Assembly (NCBI GenBank): GCA_965220315.1
Contig: CBDCPP010000002.1
Location: forward strand, 620,001-684,000
Reading direction: 5' to 3'
Length of the DNA: 64,000 bases
From: JAPOXK01 sp965220315
GTDB lineage: Bacteria; Chloroflexota; Dehalococcoidia; Bin125
The notes beneath the pieces were generated by a model that worked only from the letters and a program-made list of their open reading frames with translations, did not search any database and was not told the origin of the DNA. This document shows positions 53,024 through 61,918 of this stretch, piece by piece; the first letter of the stretch is position 1, and every line of letters begins with the position of its first letter. The translations under genes and the position numbers were made by a program.

Positions 53024-54400
53024 TTATAGCCCGGGCGCGTCCGATCCAGGGATCCAGTTCGTACCCGCCAATGGGACGCGGGCCATGGCGGCGGCCTCGA
53101 TCGTGAGAGCAGCGAGGTCTTCCGGCTCGAGGTGATGGACGTTGGACTTGCCGCAGGCCCGGGCGAGCGCCGTCAGCTCCATCGTCAGCGCACGGAGGTA
53201 GTTGGCGATACGGCGGCCGCCCCACACCGGATCCAAGCGGCGCTCGAGCGTCGGCTCCTGCGTGGCGATGCCCACCGGGCAGCGGCCCGATTCCATGTGG
53301 TGACAGTAGCCCGGCTCGGTGCCGAGGGCGTGATAGTCTTCCGTTGCGTCGATTTCACGCCCATCTTGGAAATAGGTGCGGCTATTGCAGCCCAGCGCGA
53401 TCAGTGCGGCCGTACCAATCGAGACGGCGTCGGCGCCGAGCGCCAAGGCCTTGGCGACATCCGCTCCCGACCGGATACCCCCCGATACAATGAGCTGCAC
53501 CTCGTCCTGCTTCCCAATCTCCCGCAGCGCCTCCGCTGCCAGACGCACCGCGGGAAGCGTGGGGATCCCCGCATGCTCAATGAAGGCATCCTGCGTCGCA
53601 GCTGTGCCGCCTTGCATTCCGTCCACCACGACCACGTCCGCGCCGGCAGCGACGGCGAGCTTGACATCATTGTTCGTGCGGGTCGCCCCGATCTTCACAT
53701 AGATCGGGATCTGCCAGCGTGTGGCTTCGCGCAGCTCCTCGATCTTGATACGAAGATCGTCGGGACCAGTCCAATCGGGATGTCGGCTAGCCGATCGTTG
53801 GTCAATGCCGGCGGGGAGTGTGCGCATCTCCGCGACGCGGTCACTCACCTTCTGGCCCAGTAGCATGCCGCCGCCGCCCGGCTTCGCACCCTGTCCGATC
53901 ACCACTTCAACCGCATTGGCCTGCTGAAGGTCGGCGGGATTGAACCCGTAGCGTGATGGCAGCAACTGGTAGACGAGCAGCTTGGATGCGCGCCGCTCTT
54001 CCGCCGTCATGCCCCCGTCGCCGGTCGTTGTAGATGTTCCGACTTCGCTGGCGCCGCGTCCCAGCGCTTCTTTAGCGTTGGCGGAGAGCGCGCCGAAGCT
54101 CATGCCGGCGATCGTGATCGGTATCTCGAGCGTGATCGGCTTCGCCGCGACACGCGCGCCCAGCACCGTCCGCGTCTCGCAGCGTTCGCGATAACCCTCC
54201 AACGGGTACCGCGATGCGGACGCCGTCAGCAAGACCAGATCATCGAATGTGGGCAGCGAGCGCTTACTGCCTCCGCCCCGGATCTCGTAGCGGCCTTCCT
54301 CGGCCATCCTGCTGATCTGCGCGACCACCTCCGGCGGAAACGTGTGACTGTGGCGCTTAGCGTCGTACGGGAGGCGCGGTTCGTCCAAAGGGCGGGCCAT
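53024..54400 (-). CDS. mgsC: N-methylglutamate synthase FMN subunit (MgsC; glutamate-synthase-like)
   Basis: 458 residues. It carries the FMN-binding and 3Fe-4S part of glutamate synthase: ITIAGMSFGALSANAKEALG, GTSTTTGDGGMTAEERRAS, EVVIGQGAKPGGGGMLLGQK, PIYVKIGATRTNNDVKLAV, VVVVDGMQGGTAATQDAFIE, and CNSRTYF with CHHMESGRCPVGIATQ for the cluster. The separate-gene layout with MgsA and MgsB, beside gmaS and the sarcosine-oxidase-like mgd genes, identifies it as N-methylglutamate synthase rather than ordinary glutamate synthase. Its ATG overlaps the mgsB stop (ATGA). Archaeal-type split glutamate synthase is the alternative. Confidence 0.85.
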   Translation of the reverse strand: MARPLDEPRLPYDAKRHSHTFPPEVVAQISRMAEEGRYEIRGGGSKRSLPTFDDLVLLTASASRYPLEGYRERCETRTVLGARVAAKPITLEIPITIAGMSFGALSANAKEALGRGASEVGTSTTTGDGGMTAEERRASKLLVYQLLPSRYGFNPADLQQANAVEVVIGQGAKPGGGGMLLGQKVSDRVAEMRTLPAGIDQRSASRHPDWTGPDDLRIKIEELREATRWQIPIYVKIGATRTNNDVKLAVAAGADVVVVDGMQGGTAATQDAFIEHAGIPTLPAVRLAAEALREIGKQDEVQLIVSGGIRSGADVAKALALGADAVSIGTAALIALGCNSRTYFQDGREIDATEDYHALGTEPGYCHHMESGRCPVGIATQEPTLERRLDPVWGGRRIANYLRALTMELTALARACGKSNVHHLEPEDLAALTIEAAAMARVPLAGTNWIPGSDAPGL

Positions 54401-55077
54401 CAGGACACGTGTCCGGCTACGGCCTTGAAGTGGTAGAGCGTACGCGCCGAAGCCACGCGTTTCACGTTCTGGGGATTGATGTGATCAAAGCCAGTCTTTT
54501 GGATTAGTTGTTGCACGCGTTGAATGTCGCTTTCCGTCAGCTCCTCCACCCGGGCATCCGCTCCTAGGGATCGGATGTTCCCACCGATATAGATCACTGC
54601 CTCATAGAGGGAATCGCCCAGCCCCGCACCGGCATCGCCGCCGATCAAGATCGTACCTGCCTGCGCCATGAATCCGCTCATGTGCCCGGCATCCCCCGCA
54701 ACCACAATCGTTCCCCCTTTCAAGGAAATCCCTGCGCGCGAGGAGGCGTCGCCGTCGATGATGACCAACCCTCCGTGACTCGATGCCCCCGCGCTCTCTG
54801 AGGCATTGCCGCGCACTCGCACCGTCCCACTCATCAAGTTTTCGCCCACGGACCAGCCAACGAATCCATTGACGACGATCGATGGACCGTCGCACAGCCC
54901 TCCGATGAAATAGCCAGCGTTGCCCGCAATCGTGATCGTGATCTGGTTGTGCAGCCCCACCGCTAGGTTGTGCCTGCCCTGAGGCTCGGCGATCGAAACC
55001 CTCGATCCTTCTGGTAGCTCCGCAAGAGCGCGATTAATCTCGCGCGTGCTGAGATCCGCACAGCTCAGCGTGACCAT
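54400..55077 (-). CDS. mgsB: N-methylglutamate synthase GXGXG subunit (MgsB)
   Basis: 225 residues, almost entirely the right-handed beta-helix GXGXG domain of glutamate synthase: AGNAGYFIGGLCDGPSIVV, GNASESAGASSHGGLVIIDG, ASSRAGISLKGGTIVVAGDA and AQAGTILIGGDAGAGLGDSL. The C-terminal tail (IQRVQQLIQKTGFDHINPQN) is helical. In the holoenzyme this subunit helps form the channel between amidotransferase and FMN sites. It overlaps mgsA by about 13 bases upstream and mgsC downstream, so the three are co-translated. Confidence 0.85.
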   Translation of the reverse strand: MVTLSCADLSTREINRALAELPEGSRVSIAEPQGRHNLAVGLHNQITITIAGNAGYFIGGLCDGPSIVVNGFVGWSVGENLMSGTVRVRGNASESAGASSHGGLVIIDGDASSRAGISLKGGTIVVAGDAGHMSGFMAQAGTILIGGDAGAGLGDSLYEAVIYIGGNIRSLGADARVEELTESDIQRVQQLIQKTGFDHINPQNVKRVASARTLYHFKAVAGHVS

Positions 55078-55949
55078 ACGTGGATCTCCTCGGGCCCGGG
55101 CTCGAAGATGTTGGCTTCTTGGATGCCCGGCAACCCGGCGAGCGCTCGATACTCGGAGGCCATCGCGACGAAATCGGGTGCTTCCGCGATCACCGCGGGC
55201 TTGCAGGCAAAGGCGTCCCTGACGACGGCGAACTGATTCCGCGCTGCCACCAGTAACGTGAAGAATCCGTCGAACTCCGCCAGCACTTTGCCGAGTGCTG
55301 CCTTTAGATCATCACCGTGCTGCATGTGGTAGGCGATGAAACGCGCCGCCACTTCCGAGTCGTTGTCGGTGCTGCAGTGAACGCCCGCATCTTCCAGGCG
55401 CCGGCGGATCGTTGCGTGGTTGGAGAAGCTGCCGTTGTGGACTAAGCAGAAGTCGGCGGCGGTTGCGAAGGGGTGCGAGTGATCGGTGGTGACCGCTGAT
55501 TCCGTGGCCATGCGCGTGTGTCCCAGCCCTTGATAGCCGGAACGTTGCGCGATGCCGTAGCGGTCCAGAATATCCGCGGGCGCGCCGATGTCTTTGTAGA
55601 GCTCTATGGCGCTGCCATACGCGAAGACACGGACATCGGGCGCTTGCGCGGCCAGTTTCTCCAGGACGGCAGCGGGATTTCCGGCCACGGTGAGGACCGC
55701 GTCATCGGCGACGGGGCGGATCATGGCCCCCTCGCCGAGTCGTTCGCTTGTGCCCTCCCAATCGTAGCCGGGCCCTGGCGCGCGCAGCGAGTACTGCAGG
55801 CTCCCCGCCGGCAGCCCGTCCTCGTAGAGAGCGATGCCGGCCGAGTCTGGCCCACGCTCGCTCATGGCTAGGAGCATCTGGCTGAGGAGTGCGCCCAGCT
55901 GGGAATGGAGTTCCGGACTCTTGCAATGAAGCCCGACGATTCCGCACAT
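55065..55949 (-). CDS. mgsA: N-methylglutamate synthase amidotransferase subunit (MgsA)
   Basis: 294 residues from ATG 55949, chosen because MCGIVGLHCK places the nucleophile Cys at position 2 after Met removal, as class II (Ntn) amidotransferases need; GGAGGAAGG lies directly upstream. Family marks: MSERGPDSAGIALY, GYQGLGHTRMATESAVTTDH, HPFATAADFCLVHNGSFSNH and TDNDSEVAARFIAYHM. It would release the amine from gamma-glutamylmethylamide. First gene of the mgsABC unit, divergent from gmaS with about 115 bases between starts, so a shared control region is likely. Confidence 0.87.
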   Translation of the reverse strand: MCGIVGLHCKSPELHSQLGALLSQMLLAMSERGPDSAGIALYEDGLPAGSLQYSLRAPGPGYDWEGTSERLGEGAMIRPVADDAVLTVAGNPAAVLEKLAAQAPDVRVFAYGSAIELYKDIGAPADILDRYGIAQRSGYQGLGHTRMATESAVTTDHSHPFATAADFCLVHNGSFSNHATIRRRLEDAGVHCSTDNDSEVAARFIAYHMQHGDDLKAALGKVLAEFDGFFTLLVAARNQFAVVRDAFACKPAVIAEAPDFVAMASEYRALAGLPGIQEANIFEPGPEEIHVWSR

Positions 55950-56065
55950 AGACCTTCCTCCACTCTGCCCATAGTAGCGAGAGCGCTCCTCCACTAGCAG
56001 TCAGCAGCTTCCCAGCGGCCTATCCTGAGCAATCGCCAGCAGGGCACAGAGTCCGGAGGATCCCG
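55950..56065. promoter_or_regulatory. Divergent control region mgsA / gmaS
   Basis: 116 bases between the two outward-facing methylamine-pathway units. It must contain both promoters. The gmaS ribosome binding site GGAGG is at 56053-56057, and the mgsA site lies at the other end. I see no clear -10/-35 pair or strong palindrome by eye. Confidence 0.5.
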
Positions 56066-57424
56066 ATGACCAATGACGCCCACGCGCAGCTACGGAAACA
56101 GGCAGAGCGAGACGGCATCGAATTTTTCTTCGCGATGTTCGTCGATATGCACGGCAAGCCCTGTGCCAAGCTTGTACCGGCCGCCTCGTTCGACCCACTG
56201 ATGAAAGACGGCGTGGGCTTCGCGGGATTTGCTGCGGGGCCGATGGGACAAACCCCCGCTGATCCAGACATGATGGCGATCCCAGATCCGGCCTCGTACA
56301 CACCGGTGCCGTTTCAGCCTGGGCTGGCCATCCTGCATTGCGATATCCACGTTGAAGGCGAACCTTGGCCCTACGCGCCGCGCCTGATCCTGAAGCGCCA
56401 ACTGGCGCGCTTGGCCGATCGCGGAATGATCTTCAACTGCGGTGCCGAAGTTGAATATTTTCTAGTCAAGCGCATGGAAGAGGGCGGGATTGAGCTCGCC
56501 GACCCGCTCGATACCGCCGCGCAGCCCTGCTACGACGCCAAAGGTCTGACGCGCATGTACGACCACCTCACGACCGTTTCCACCTACCTCAATCGCTTGG
56601 GATGGTCGAATTACGCCAATGACCACGAAGACGCTAATGGTCAATTCGAGCAGAATTTCGCCTACGCAGATGCTCTGACCACGTCCGATCGCGTGATCTT
56701 CTTCCGCTACATGGTGCACACATTGGCCCAGCAAGCCGGACTCGCGGCGACTTTTATGCCGAAGCCATTCGCGCACCTGACCGGCAATGGGATGCACATG
56801 CACGCCAGTCTCTGGGACGATGACGGTCAGCCACTCTTCCACGACACGGACGACCCCCGCGGCCTGGGGCTCTCGACGCTCGCTTACCAGTTCATCGCTG
56901 GGATCCTCGATCACGTACCCGGCCTCGTCGCGCTCACAGCGCCGACGGTCAACTCCTATAAGCGGATCGGTGTCGGCCCGCCTGCCTCAGGAGCAACTTG
57001 GGCGCCAGCCTATGCGACCTACGGTGGCAACAACCGCACACAGCTGCTGCGGGTGCCGGAGGCGGGCCGCGTCGAGCATCGTGGCGTCGATGGATCGGCG
57101 AACCCCTACCTGGCCTTAACGGGCATACTGGCCGCAGGCCTTGATGGGATCGATCGTGGACTGGATCCGGGTGATCCCAACCGCGACAATCTTTTCGCCT
57201 TGACGCCAGAGGAAGTGGCCGCGCGTGGCATTAGCACGGTTCCGCAAACCCTGGTGGATGCGGTCGATTCCTTAGCGAGTGATGACGTGCTCTGGACTGC
57301 GTTGGGAGAGGTGTCCGGTGGCTGGTACGCCGACTACTACATCGAGACGAAGCGAGCCGAGTTTCGTGAGTACCATCAAGCCGTGAGCGCTTGGGAGATC
57401 GATAAGTACCTGACGTTGTTCTAG
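56066..57424 (+). CDS. gmaS: Gamma-glutamylmethylamide synthetase (GmaS; type III glutamine synthetase-like)
   Basis: 452 residues, with GGAGG 8 bases before ATG 56066. Glutamine synthetase fold: FFFAMFVDMHGKPCAKLVPA, YAPRLILKRQLARLADRGM, FNCGAEVEYFLVKRM (metal Glu), EDANGQFEQNFAYADALTTS, HLTGNGMHMHASLWDDDGQP and APTVNSYKRIGVG with the catalytic loop and NNRTQLLRVP. This GlnT/GmaS group is shorter than GlnA in the N-terminal part. Beside mgsABC and mgdABCD it should ligate methylamine to glutamate using ATP, the first step of the N-methylglutamate pathway. Acting as ordinary glutamine synthetase is possible but less likely here. Confidence 0.88.
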   Translation: MTNDAHAQLRKQAERDGIEFFFAMFVDMHGKPCAKLVPAASFDPLMKDGVGFAGFAAGPMGQTPADPDMMAIPDPASYTPVPFQPGLAILHCDIHVEGEPWPYAPRLILKRQLARLADRGMIFNCGAEVEYFLVKRMEEGGIELADPLDTAAQPCYDAKGLTRMYDHLTTVSTYLNRLGWSNYANDHEDANGQFEQNFAYADALTTSDRVIFFRYMVHTLAQQAGLAATFMPKPFAHLTGNGMHMHASLWDDDGQPLFHDTDDPRGLGLSTLAYQFIAGILDHVPGLVALTAPTVNSYKRIGVGPPASGATWAPAYATYGGNNRTQLLRVPEAGRVEHRGVDGSANPYLALTGILAAGLDGIDRGLDPGDPNRDNLFALTPEEVAARGISTVPQTLVDAVDSLASDDVLWTALGEVSGGWYADYYIETKRAEFREYHQAVSAWEIDKYLTLF

Positions 57425-57490
57425 CGAAAGAGACTGCGTCTCCGCTATGCAGCGTATGCGGCAGCATGGTCCGAATTTGAGGTCGGCGGA

Positions 57491-58789
57491 ATGTGGCGAC
57501 TACTGAACGGCGGCAGGCGGAATGAGAGCGGACGGCGGCCTGCGGCACATTACTCGGCCTTAAGCCTTTTGCGCCACGGCTTGAGCGGTCAGGATTGGCC
57601 GCCCGCATGGACTCACCACGAACTGGCTCCCAGCTATGACGTGGTGATCATCGGGGGCGGCGTCCACGGCCTCGCGACTGCCTACTACCTTGCTGCCAAC
57701 CACGGTATCCGCAACGTTGCCGTCTTGGAGAAGAATTACATTGGCGGCGGCGCCTCGGGCCGCAATACGGCGATCATCCGCTCGAATTATCTCACGCCGG
57801 AAGGCGTGCGCTTTTACAACCGCTCTCTCACCCTGTACCAGCGACTCGCTGCCGAGCTCAATTTCAACGTGATGTTTGAGCAGCGCGGTCATCTCACGCT
57901 TGCGCACAACGATGCCTCGCTGCGGACTATGCGCTGGCGGGCGGAGGTCAACAAGCTGGAGGGTGTCGATTCGGAAGTGATCGGTCCCGCGGAGATCCAA
58001 GAGCGTGCGCCGTACCTAGACCTCTCGGAGGAGCCACGTTTTCCGATTCTGGGAGCTCTCTATCACCCTCCCGGTGGGATTGTGCGACACGACGCCGTTG
58101 TATGGGGCTACGCCAGGGGCGCAGATGCGCACGGCGTCCATATCCATCAAGGGACCACCCTGCTCGGCATTGAAGTCGAAAGCGGTCGCGTGCGCGGGGT
58201 GACCACCAGCCGTGGGCCGATCGCCACGCCGCTCGTGGTCAACTGCACGGCCGGTTGGTCGAGCACCGTGGCGGCGATGGCAGGCGTCGAGTTGCCAATC
58301 ACCACCTTCCCGCTTCAAGCGGCCGTGACCGAACCCGTTAAGTTCTTTCTGGATCCCGTGATCGTGTCCGGCACGTTGCACGTGTATGTGAACCAAACGG
58401 CGCGCGGGGAGTTGGTCCTCGGCGCCAGCGTCGACCCCTATCCCGCTTACTTGACTCGCGGGAGCCTCGAGTTCACAGAGGAGGTGGCGGCGCACGTACT
58501 GGAACTCTTCCCCTCACTGGCAAAGCTGCGCGTGCTGCGGCAGTGGGCCGGCCTCTGTGACATGACCCCCGACTTCTCACCAATCCTCGGCAAGACACCC
58601 GTCGAGGGATTCCACATCGATGTTGGCTGGGGGACCTACGGATTCAAGGCGGGCCCCGTCTCCGGTGAGGCCATGGCGCAGCTTGTAGCGACCGGAGAGA
58701 CACCGGCCATCATCGAGACTTTCGACCTGGCGCGATTCGGAGATGGGCGCCTCGTGGGAGAGAAGGGCGCCGCCTCCGTGGGACACTGA
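57491..58789 (+). CDS. mgdA: N-methylglutamate dehydrogenase subunit A (MgdA; sarcosine oxidase beta-like)
   Basis: 432 residues. FAD-dependent DAO fold: YDVVIIGGGVHGLATAYYLA (GxGxxG), VAVLEKNYIGGGASGRNTAI, IRSNYLTPEGVRFYNRSLTL, RGHLTLAHND, YHPPGGIVRHDAVVWGYARG, VVNCTAGWSSTVAAMAGVEL and a C-terminal WAGLCDMTPDFSPILGKTPV with FHIDVGWGTYGFKAGP. This is the SoxB/MgdA subunit, which binds FAD and covalent FMN and oxidises the N-methyl substrate. It starts 66 bases after gmaS. The gmaS/mgs context favours N-methylglutamate over sarcosine as substrate. Confidence 0.87.
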   Translation: MWRLLNGGRRNESGRRPAAHYSALSLLRHGLSGQDWPPAWTHHELAPSYDVVIIGGGVHGLATAYYLAANHGIRNVAVLEKNYIGGGASGRNTAIIRSNYLTPEGVRFYNRSLTLYQRLAAELNFNVMFEQRGHLTLAHNDASLRTMRWRAEVNKLEGVDSEVIGPAEIQERAPYLDLSEEPRFPILGALYHPPGGIVRHDAVVWGYARGADAHGVHIHQGTTLLGIEVESGRVRGVTTSRGPIATPLVVNCTAGWSSTVAAMAGVELPITTFPLQAAVTEPVKFFLDPVIVSGTLHVYVNQTARGELVLGASVDPYPAYLTRGSLEFTEEVAAHVLELFPSLAKLRVLRQWAGLCDMTPDFSPILGKTPVEGFHIDVGWGTYGFKAGPVSGEAMAQLVATGETPAIIETFDLARFGDGRLVGEKGAASVGH

Positions 58790-58802
58790 TGGAGATGCAT
58801 CA

Positions 58803-59078
58803 ATGCTCTTGATTCCCTGCGTGTATTGCGGCCCCCGCAACGCCTCCGAGTTCGTCTATGCGGATGAGGTTCTTCGCGCGCCAGACCCCAACGCAGCGCC
58901 GCCCTCCGTTTGGCGACGCTATCTCTACACACGGGCTAACCCAGCCGGTTGGGCAAGCGAGTGGTGGTATCACCAATCTGGCTGTCGGCGCTATTTCATG
59001 GTCGAGCGTGACACCCGCACGAACGAGATTCGATCAGCCGGTCTCCCTCCGCGTCCGGCCGATCGCGGTGCGTCATGA
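58803..59078 (+). CDS. mgdB: N-methylglutamate dehydrogenase subunit B (MgdB; sarcosine oxidase delta-like)
   Basis: 91 residues from ATG 58803; GGAG lies 9 bases upstream. A SoxD-type zinc protein: LLIPCVYCGPRNASEFVYAD (first Cys pair CxxC) and WWYHQSGCRRYFMVERDTRT. Zinc ligands by family would be these Cys plus nearby His and Cys. Its stop overlaps the ATG of mgdC (ATGA at 59075-59078), so translation is coupled. Confidence 0.87.
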   Translation: MLLIPCVYCGPRNASEFVYADEVLRAPDPNAAPPSVWRRYLYTRANPAGWASEWWYHQSGCRRYFMVERDTRTNEIRSAGLPPRPADRGAS

Positions 59079-61918
59079 CAAGCGCCAGCGCCCCCCCCGC
59101 CATCCCTGCCCGTATGATCCGGCGGCTCGCACCGCAGGCAGGTGAGCTGATCGATCGAAGCCGCCAGCTCACCTTCAGTTGGGACGGGGATTACTATCCG
59201 GCCTATCAGGGGGATACGATTATTTCCGCGCTGGCCGCTTGCGGGCAGCGCATCTTCTCGCGCAGCTTCAAGTACCACCGCCCGCGTGGCCTGCTGACGG
59301 CAAACTTCAGTGATCCCGGCTGTCTCGTGCAGGTAGATGGCGAGCCGAATGTGCGCGGTGCTCACCGGCGCGCCGAACCGGGCATGCAAGTCCGGTCCCA
59401 AAACGCGTGGCCCTCGCTGCAGCATGATCTCGGTGCGATCAATCAAGCGATCAGCCGCGTGCTCCCCGCAGGGTTTTACTACAAGACATTCATGGCGCCC
59501 CGTGTGTTGTGGCCCATCTACCAGCGGGTATTTCGCCGCTTCGCTCCTGGAGGCCAAGTGCCACGCAGCGGGACGGAGGGCTATTACGACAAACGATACG
59601 CTCACCCCGATGTCCTCGTCGCGGGTGGCGGCCCCGCTGGGATGGCCGCCGCCGCCGCCGCCGCCGCCGCCGGGGCACGTGTGTTGCTCGTCGAGGAGGA
59701 GTACGAGCTCGGTGGTCACCTCCGCTGGGGAGACGCGGCGCAGCTGGCGCGACTCGCGGAGCTTCGTAACGCAGTAGCAGCCTTGCCCTCGATCGAGGTC
59801 TTAACCAACTCCGCCGTGATCGGTCGCTACGACGACAATTGGGTGGCTGTGGCACAGCGTGATCTTCTCCATGTCCGCGAGCGCCTCATCAAGGCGCGGG
59901 CGAAAATGCTGCTGGTCGCGCCTGGCTTGATCGAACGCCCCTACGTATTCGCTGGCAATGACAAACCCGGCGTGATGCTCTCGACCGCCGTACGCCGGCT
60001 GATCAATCTCTACGCGATCCGCCCGGGCGAGCGTGCCGTTGTTCTGACGGCGGACGCTGAGGGAGACCGTGCGATCACCGATCTCGAACGCGCGGGCGTC
60101 CAGCTGGCTGCGGTCGTGGACGCTCGGCGGGGCGAAGATGTCGTGGCGGCGCGCGGGCGCGGCGTCCTACGGGAGGTCGAACTGACGGGAGGGCGGGTGG
60201 TGGAGGCGGACCTGCTCGTCACCGCCGTCGGATGGACCGCACCCACGGCGCTGCTCAATATGGCGGGCGTCCGGCCCGCGTATGAGCCACGCGCCGGACG
60301 TTTCTTTCCCCAAGACCTTCCAGACGATGTCTTAGCGGCTGGTGGGATCGCGGGCGACGGAACACTCGATCAGATCATCGACCATGCCCATGCCACCGGC
60401 AAGGAGGCGGCTCGACGCGCCCACGCACGGGCGCGTGACGGCCTCACCGCGCCGCCCAACGCTATTCCCGAGCTACCGATCGACGCAGCGCTCTCCCTTT
60501 TTCGATCGAGTACGCACGGCATGGTGGACTACTCGGAAGATGTCTCTTCGAAAGATGTGGTCAGCGCGGTGCGAGAGGGCTTTGATTCCATCGAGCTGGC
60601 CAAGCGCTTCACGACCGCGACGATGGGACCGGCGCAGGGCAAACTGGAGCTCGTCAACACCGTCGCGGTGCACGCCGAGGCGACCGGTCGTGGCATCGCT
60701 CAAACGGGTACGACGACCTGGCGTCCGCCCTATGCTCCCGTGTCACTGGGAGCGCTCGCGGGGCGTAGCTTCCAGCCGGTTGCCTATTCACCCATACAAC
60801 CCTGGCATGCACAGCAAGGTGCGAAGCCGCTCGTGGCGGGGCAATGGATCCGGCCCGACCACTATGGCGACCCAGCTGCCGAGGTACGGAACGTTCGGGA
60901 GAACGTCGGCATCATTGATGTGACACCGCTCGGCAAGTTCGAGCTGCGGGGACCAGATGTCGCCCGCCTGCTGAACTACCTCTACGTCAACAAATGGATG
61001 AAGCTGGCGGTGGGCTCCGTACGTTACGGCCTCATGTGCGGGCGGGACGGCGTCGTCCTGGACGACGGCGTCACCGGCCGCCTCGCCGATGACCGCTACA
61101 TCATGACGACGACCTCCTCGGGACCTGAGACTGTGTGGCGCTGGATCGAGAACGTCCTTCAAACCGAGCATCCGGAATGGCGTATCCACGTCACGCCTCG
61201 GACAACCGCACTGGCAAGCATCAACGTGGCCGGGCCGAAAGCACGGACGCTGATGCAGCGTCTTGTCGACGGGATCGACCTGGACCCGGAAGCCTTTCCC
61301 TATATGCGCGTGCGCAGCGGCGCCGTTGCCGGCATTCCGGGCTGCTTCATGTGGCGCATTGGGTTCACGGGCGAGCTGAGCTATGAGATTCATGCGCCTG
61401 CTGCCTACGGCTTGCATCTTTGGGAGACACTGCTTGATACGGGCGCGGACTTGGGTGTGGCGCCCTTCGGTATCGAAGCACAGCGCATCATGCGCTTGGA
61501 GAAAGGGCACTTCATCGTCGGGCAGGATACGGACGGCCTCACGCAGGCCTACGCCGTCGGCGTCGGAAATTTGGTGAAGCTTGATAAGGAGGACTTCATC
61601 GGGAAGCCGGAGCTCGTTTGGGCCGAGAAACGCGACGATCAGCAAGTGCTCGTCGGGCTGCAGCCCGCCGACGGATCGATCGTGCCGGACGAGGGCTGCC
61701 AGCTCATTGAGGGCGAGCGGGAGATCGTGGGGCGGATCACGTCGAGCCGCATATCGCCGACGCTGGGGCGATCGATCTGTCTCGGTTTCGTCGAACCCCG
61801 GCTGGCCACTGCGGGTACGATGGTGGACGTGCGGCTCGTCGATGGCCGGCGCGTGCCCGTGCGCGTGATGGAGCATCACGCGCACTACGATCCCGAAGGG
61901 CTGCGGCTTCGTGTCTGA
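59075..61918 (+). CDS. mgdC: N-methylglutamate dehydrogenase subunit C (MgdC; sarcosine oxidase alpha-like)
   Basis: 947 residues. Order: Fer2_4-like domain (LTFSWDGDYYPAYQGDTI, ACGQRIFSRSFKYHRPRGLL; about 20-110), NAD-binding pyridine-nucleotide-disulfide-type domain (VLVAGGGPAGMAAAAA, VLLVEEEYELGGHLRWGD; about 180-490) and GcvT-like folate domain (about 600-947: NVRENVGIIDVTPLGKFELR, VRYGLMCGRDGVVLDDGV, RIGFTGELSYEIHAPAAYGL). The folate site would accept the formaldehyde-level C1 unit as methylene-THF. A (GCC)9 run encodes nine Ala in the first Rossmann helix. Length is normal for SoxA/MgdC. It overlaps both neighbouring genes. Confidence 0.88.
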   Translation: MTSASAPPAIPARMIRRLAPQAGELIDRSRQLTFSWDGDYYPAYQGDTIISALAACGQRIFSRSFKYHRPRGLLTANFSDPGCLVQVDGEPNVRGAHRRAEPGMQVRSQNAWPSLQHDLGAINQAISRVLPAGFYYKTFMAPRVLWPIYQRVFRRFAPGGQVPRSGTEGYYDKRYAHPDVLVAGGGPAGMAAAAAAAAAGARVLLVEEEYELGGHLRWGDAAQLARLAELRNAVAALPSIEVLTNSAVIGRYDDNWVAVAQRDLLHVRERLIKARAKMLLVAPGLIERPYVFAGNDKPGVMLSTAVRRLINLYAIRPGERAVVLTADAEGDRAITDLERAGVQLAAVVDARRGEDVVAARGRGVLREVELTGGRVVEADLLVTAVGWTAPTALLNMAGVRPAYEPRAGRFFPQDLPDDVLAAGGIAGDGTLDQIIDHAHATGKEAARRAHARARDGLTAPPNAIPELPIDAALSLFRSSTHGMVDYSEDVSSKDVVSAVREGFDSIELAKRFTTATMGPAQGKLELVNTVAVHAEATGRGIAQTGTTTWRPPYAPVSLGALAGRSFQPVAYSPIQPWHAQQGAKPLVAGQWIRPDHYGDPAAEVRNVRENVGIIDVTPLGKFELRGPDVARLLNYLYVNKWMKLAVGSVRYGLMCGRDGVVLDDGVTGRLADDRYIMTTTSSGPETVWRWIENVLQTEHPEWRIHVTPRTTALASINVAGPKARTLMQRLVDGIDLDPEAFPYMRVRSGAVAGIPGCFMWRIGFTGELSYEIHAPAAYGLHLWETLLDTGADLGVAPFGIEAQRIMRLEKGHFIVGQDTDGLTQAYAVGVGNLVKLDKEDFIGKPELVWAEKRDDQQVLVGLQPADGSIVPDEGCQLIEGEREIVGRITSSRISPTLGRSICLGFVEPRLATAGTMVDVRLVDGRRVPVRVMEHHAHYDPEGLRLRV

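Noticed and set aside
53024..55949. Ordinary split glutamate synthase
   Set aside because: Domain content fits, but immediate linkage to a GmaS-type ligase and the four mgd/sox-like genes makes N-methylglutamate synthase the better reading.
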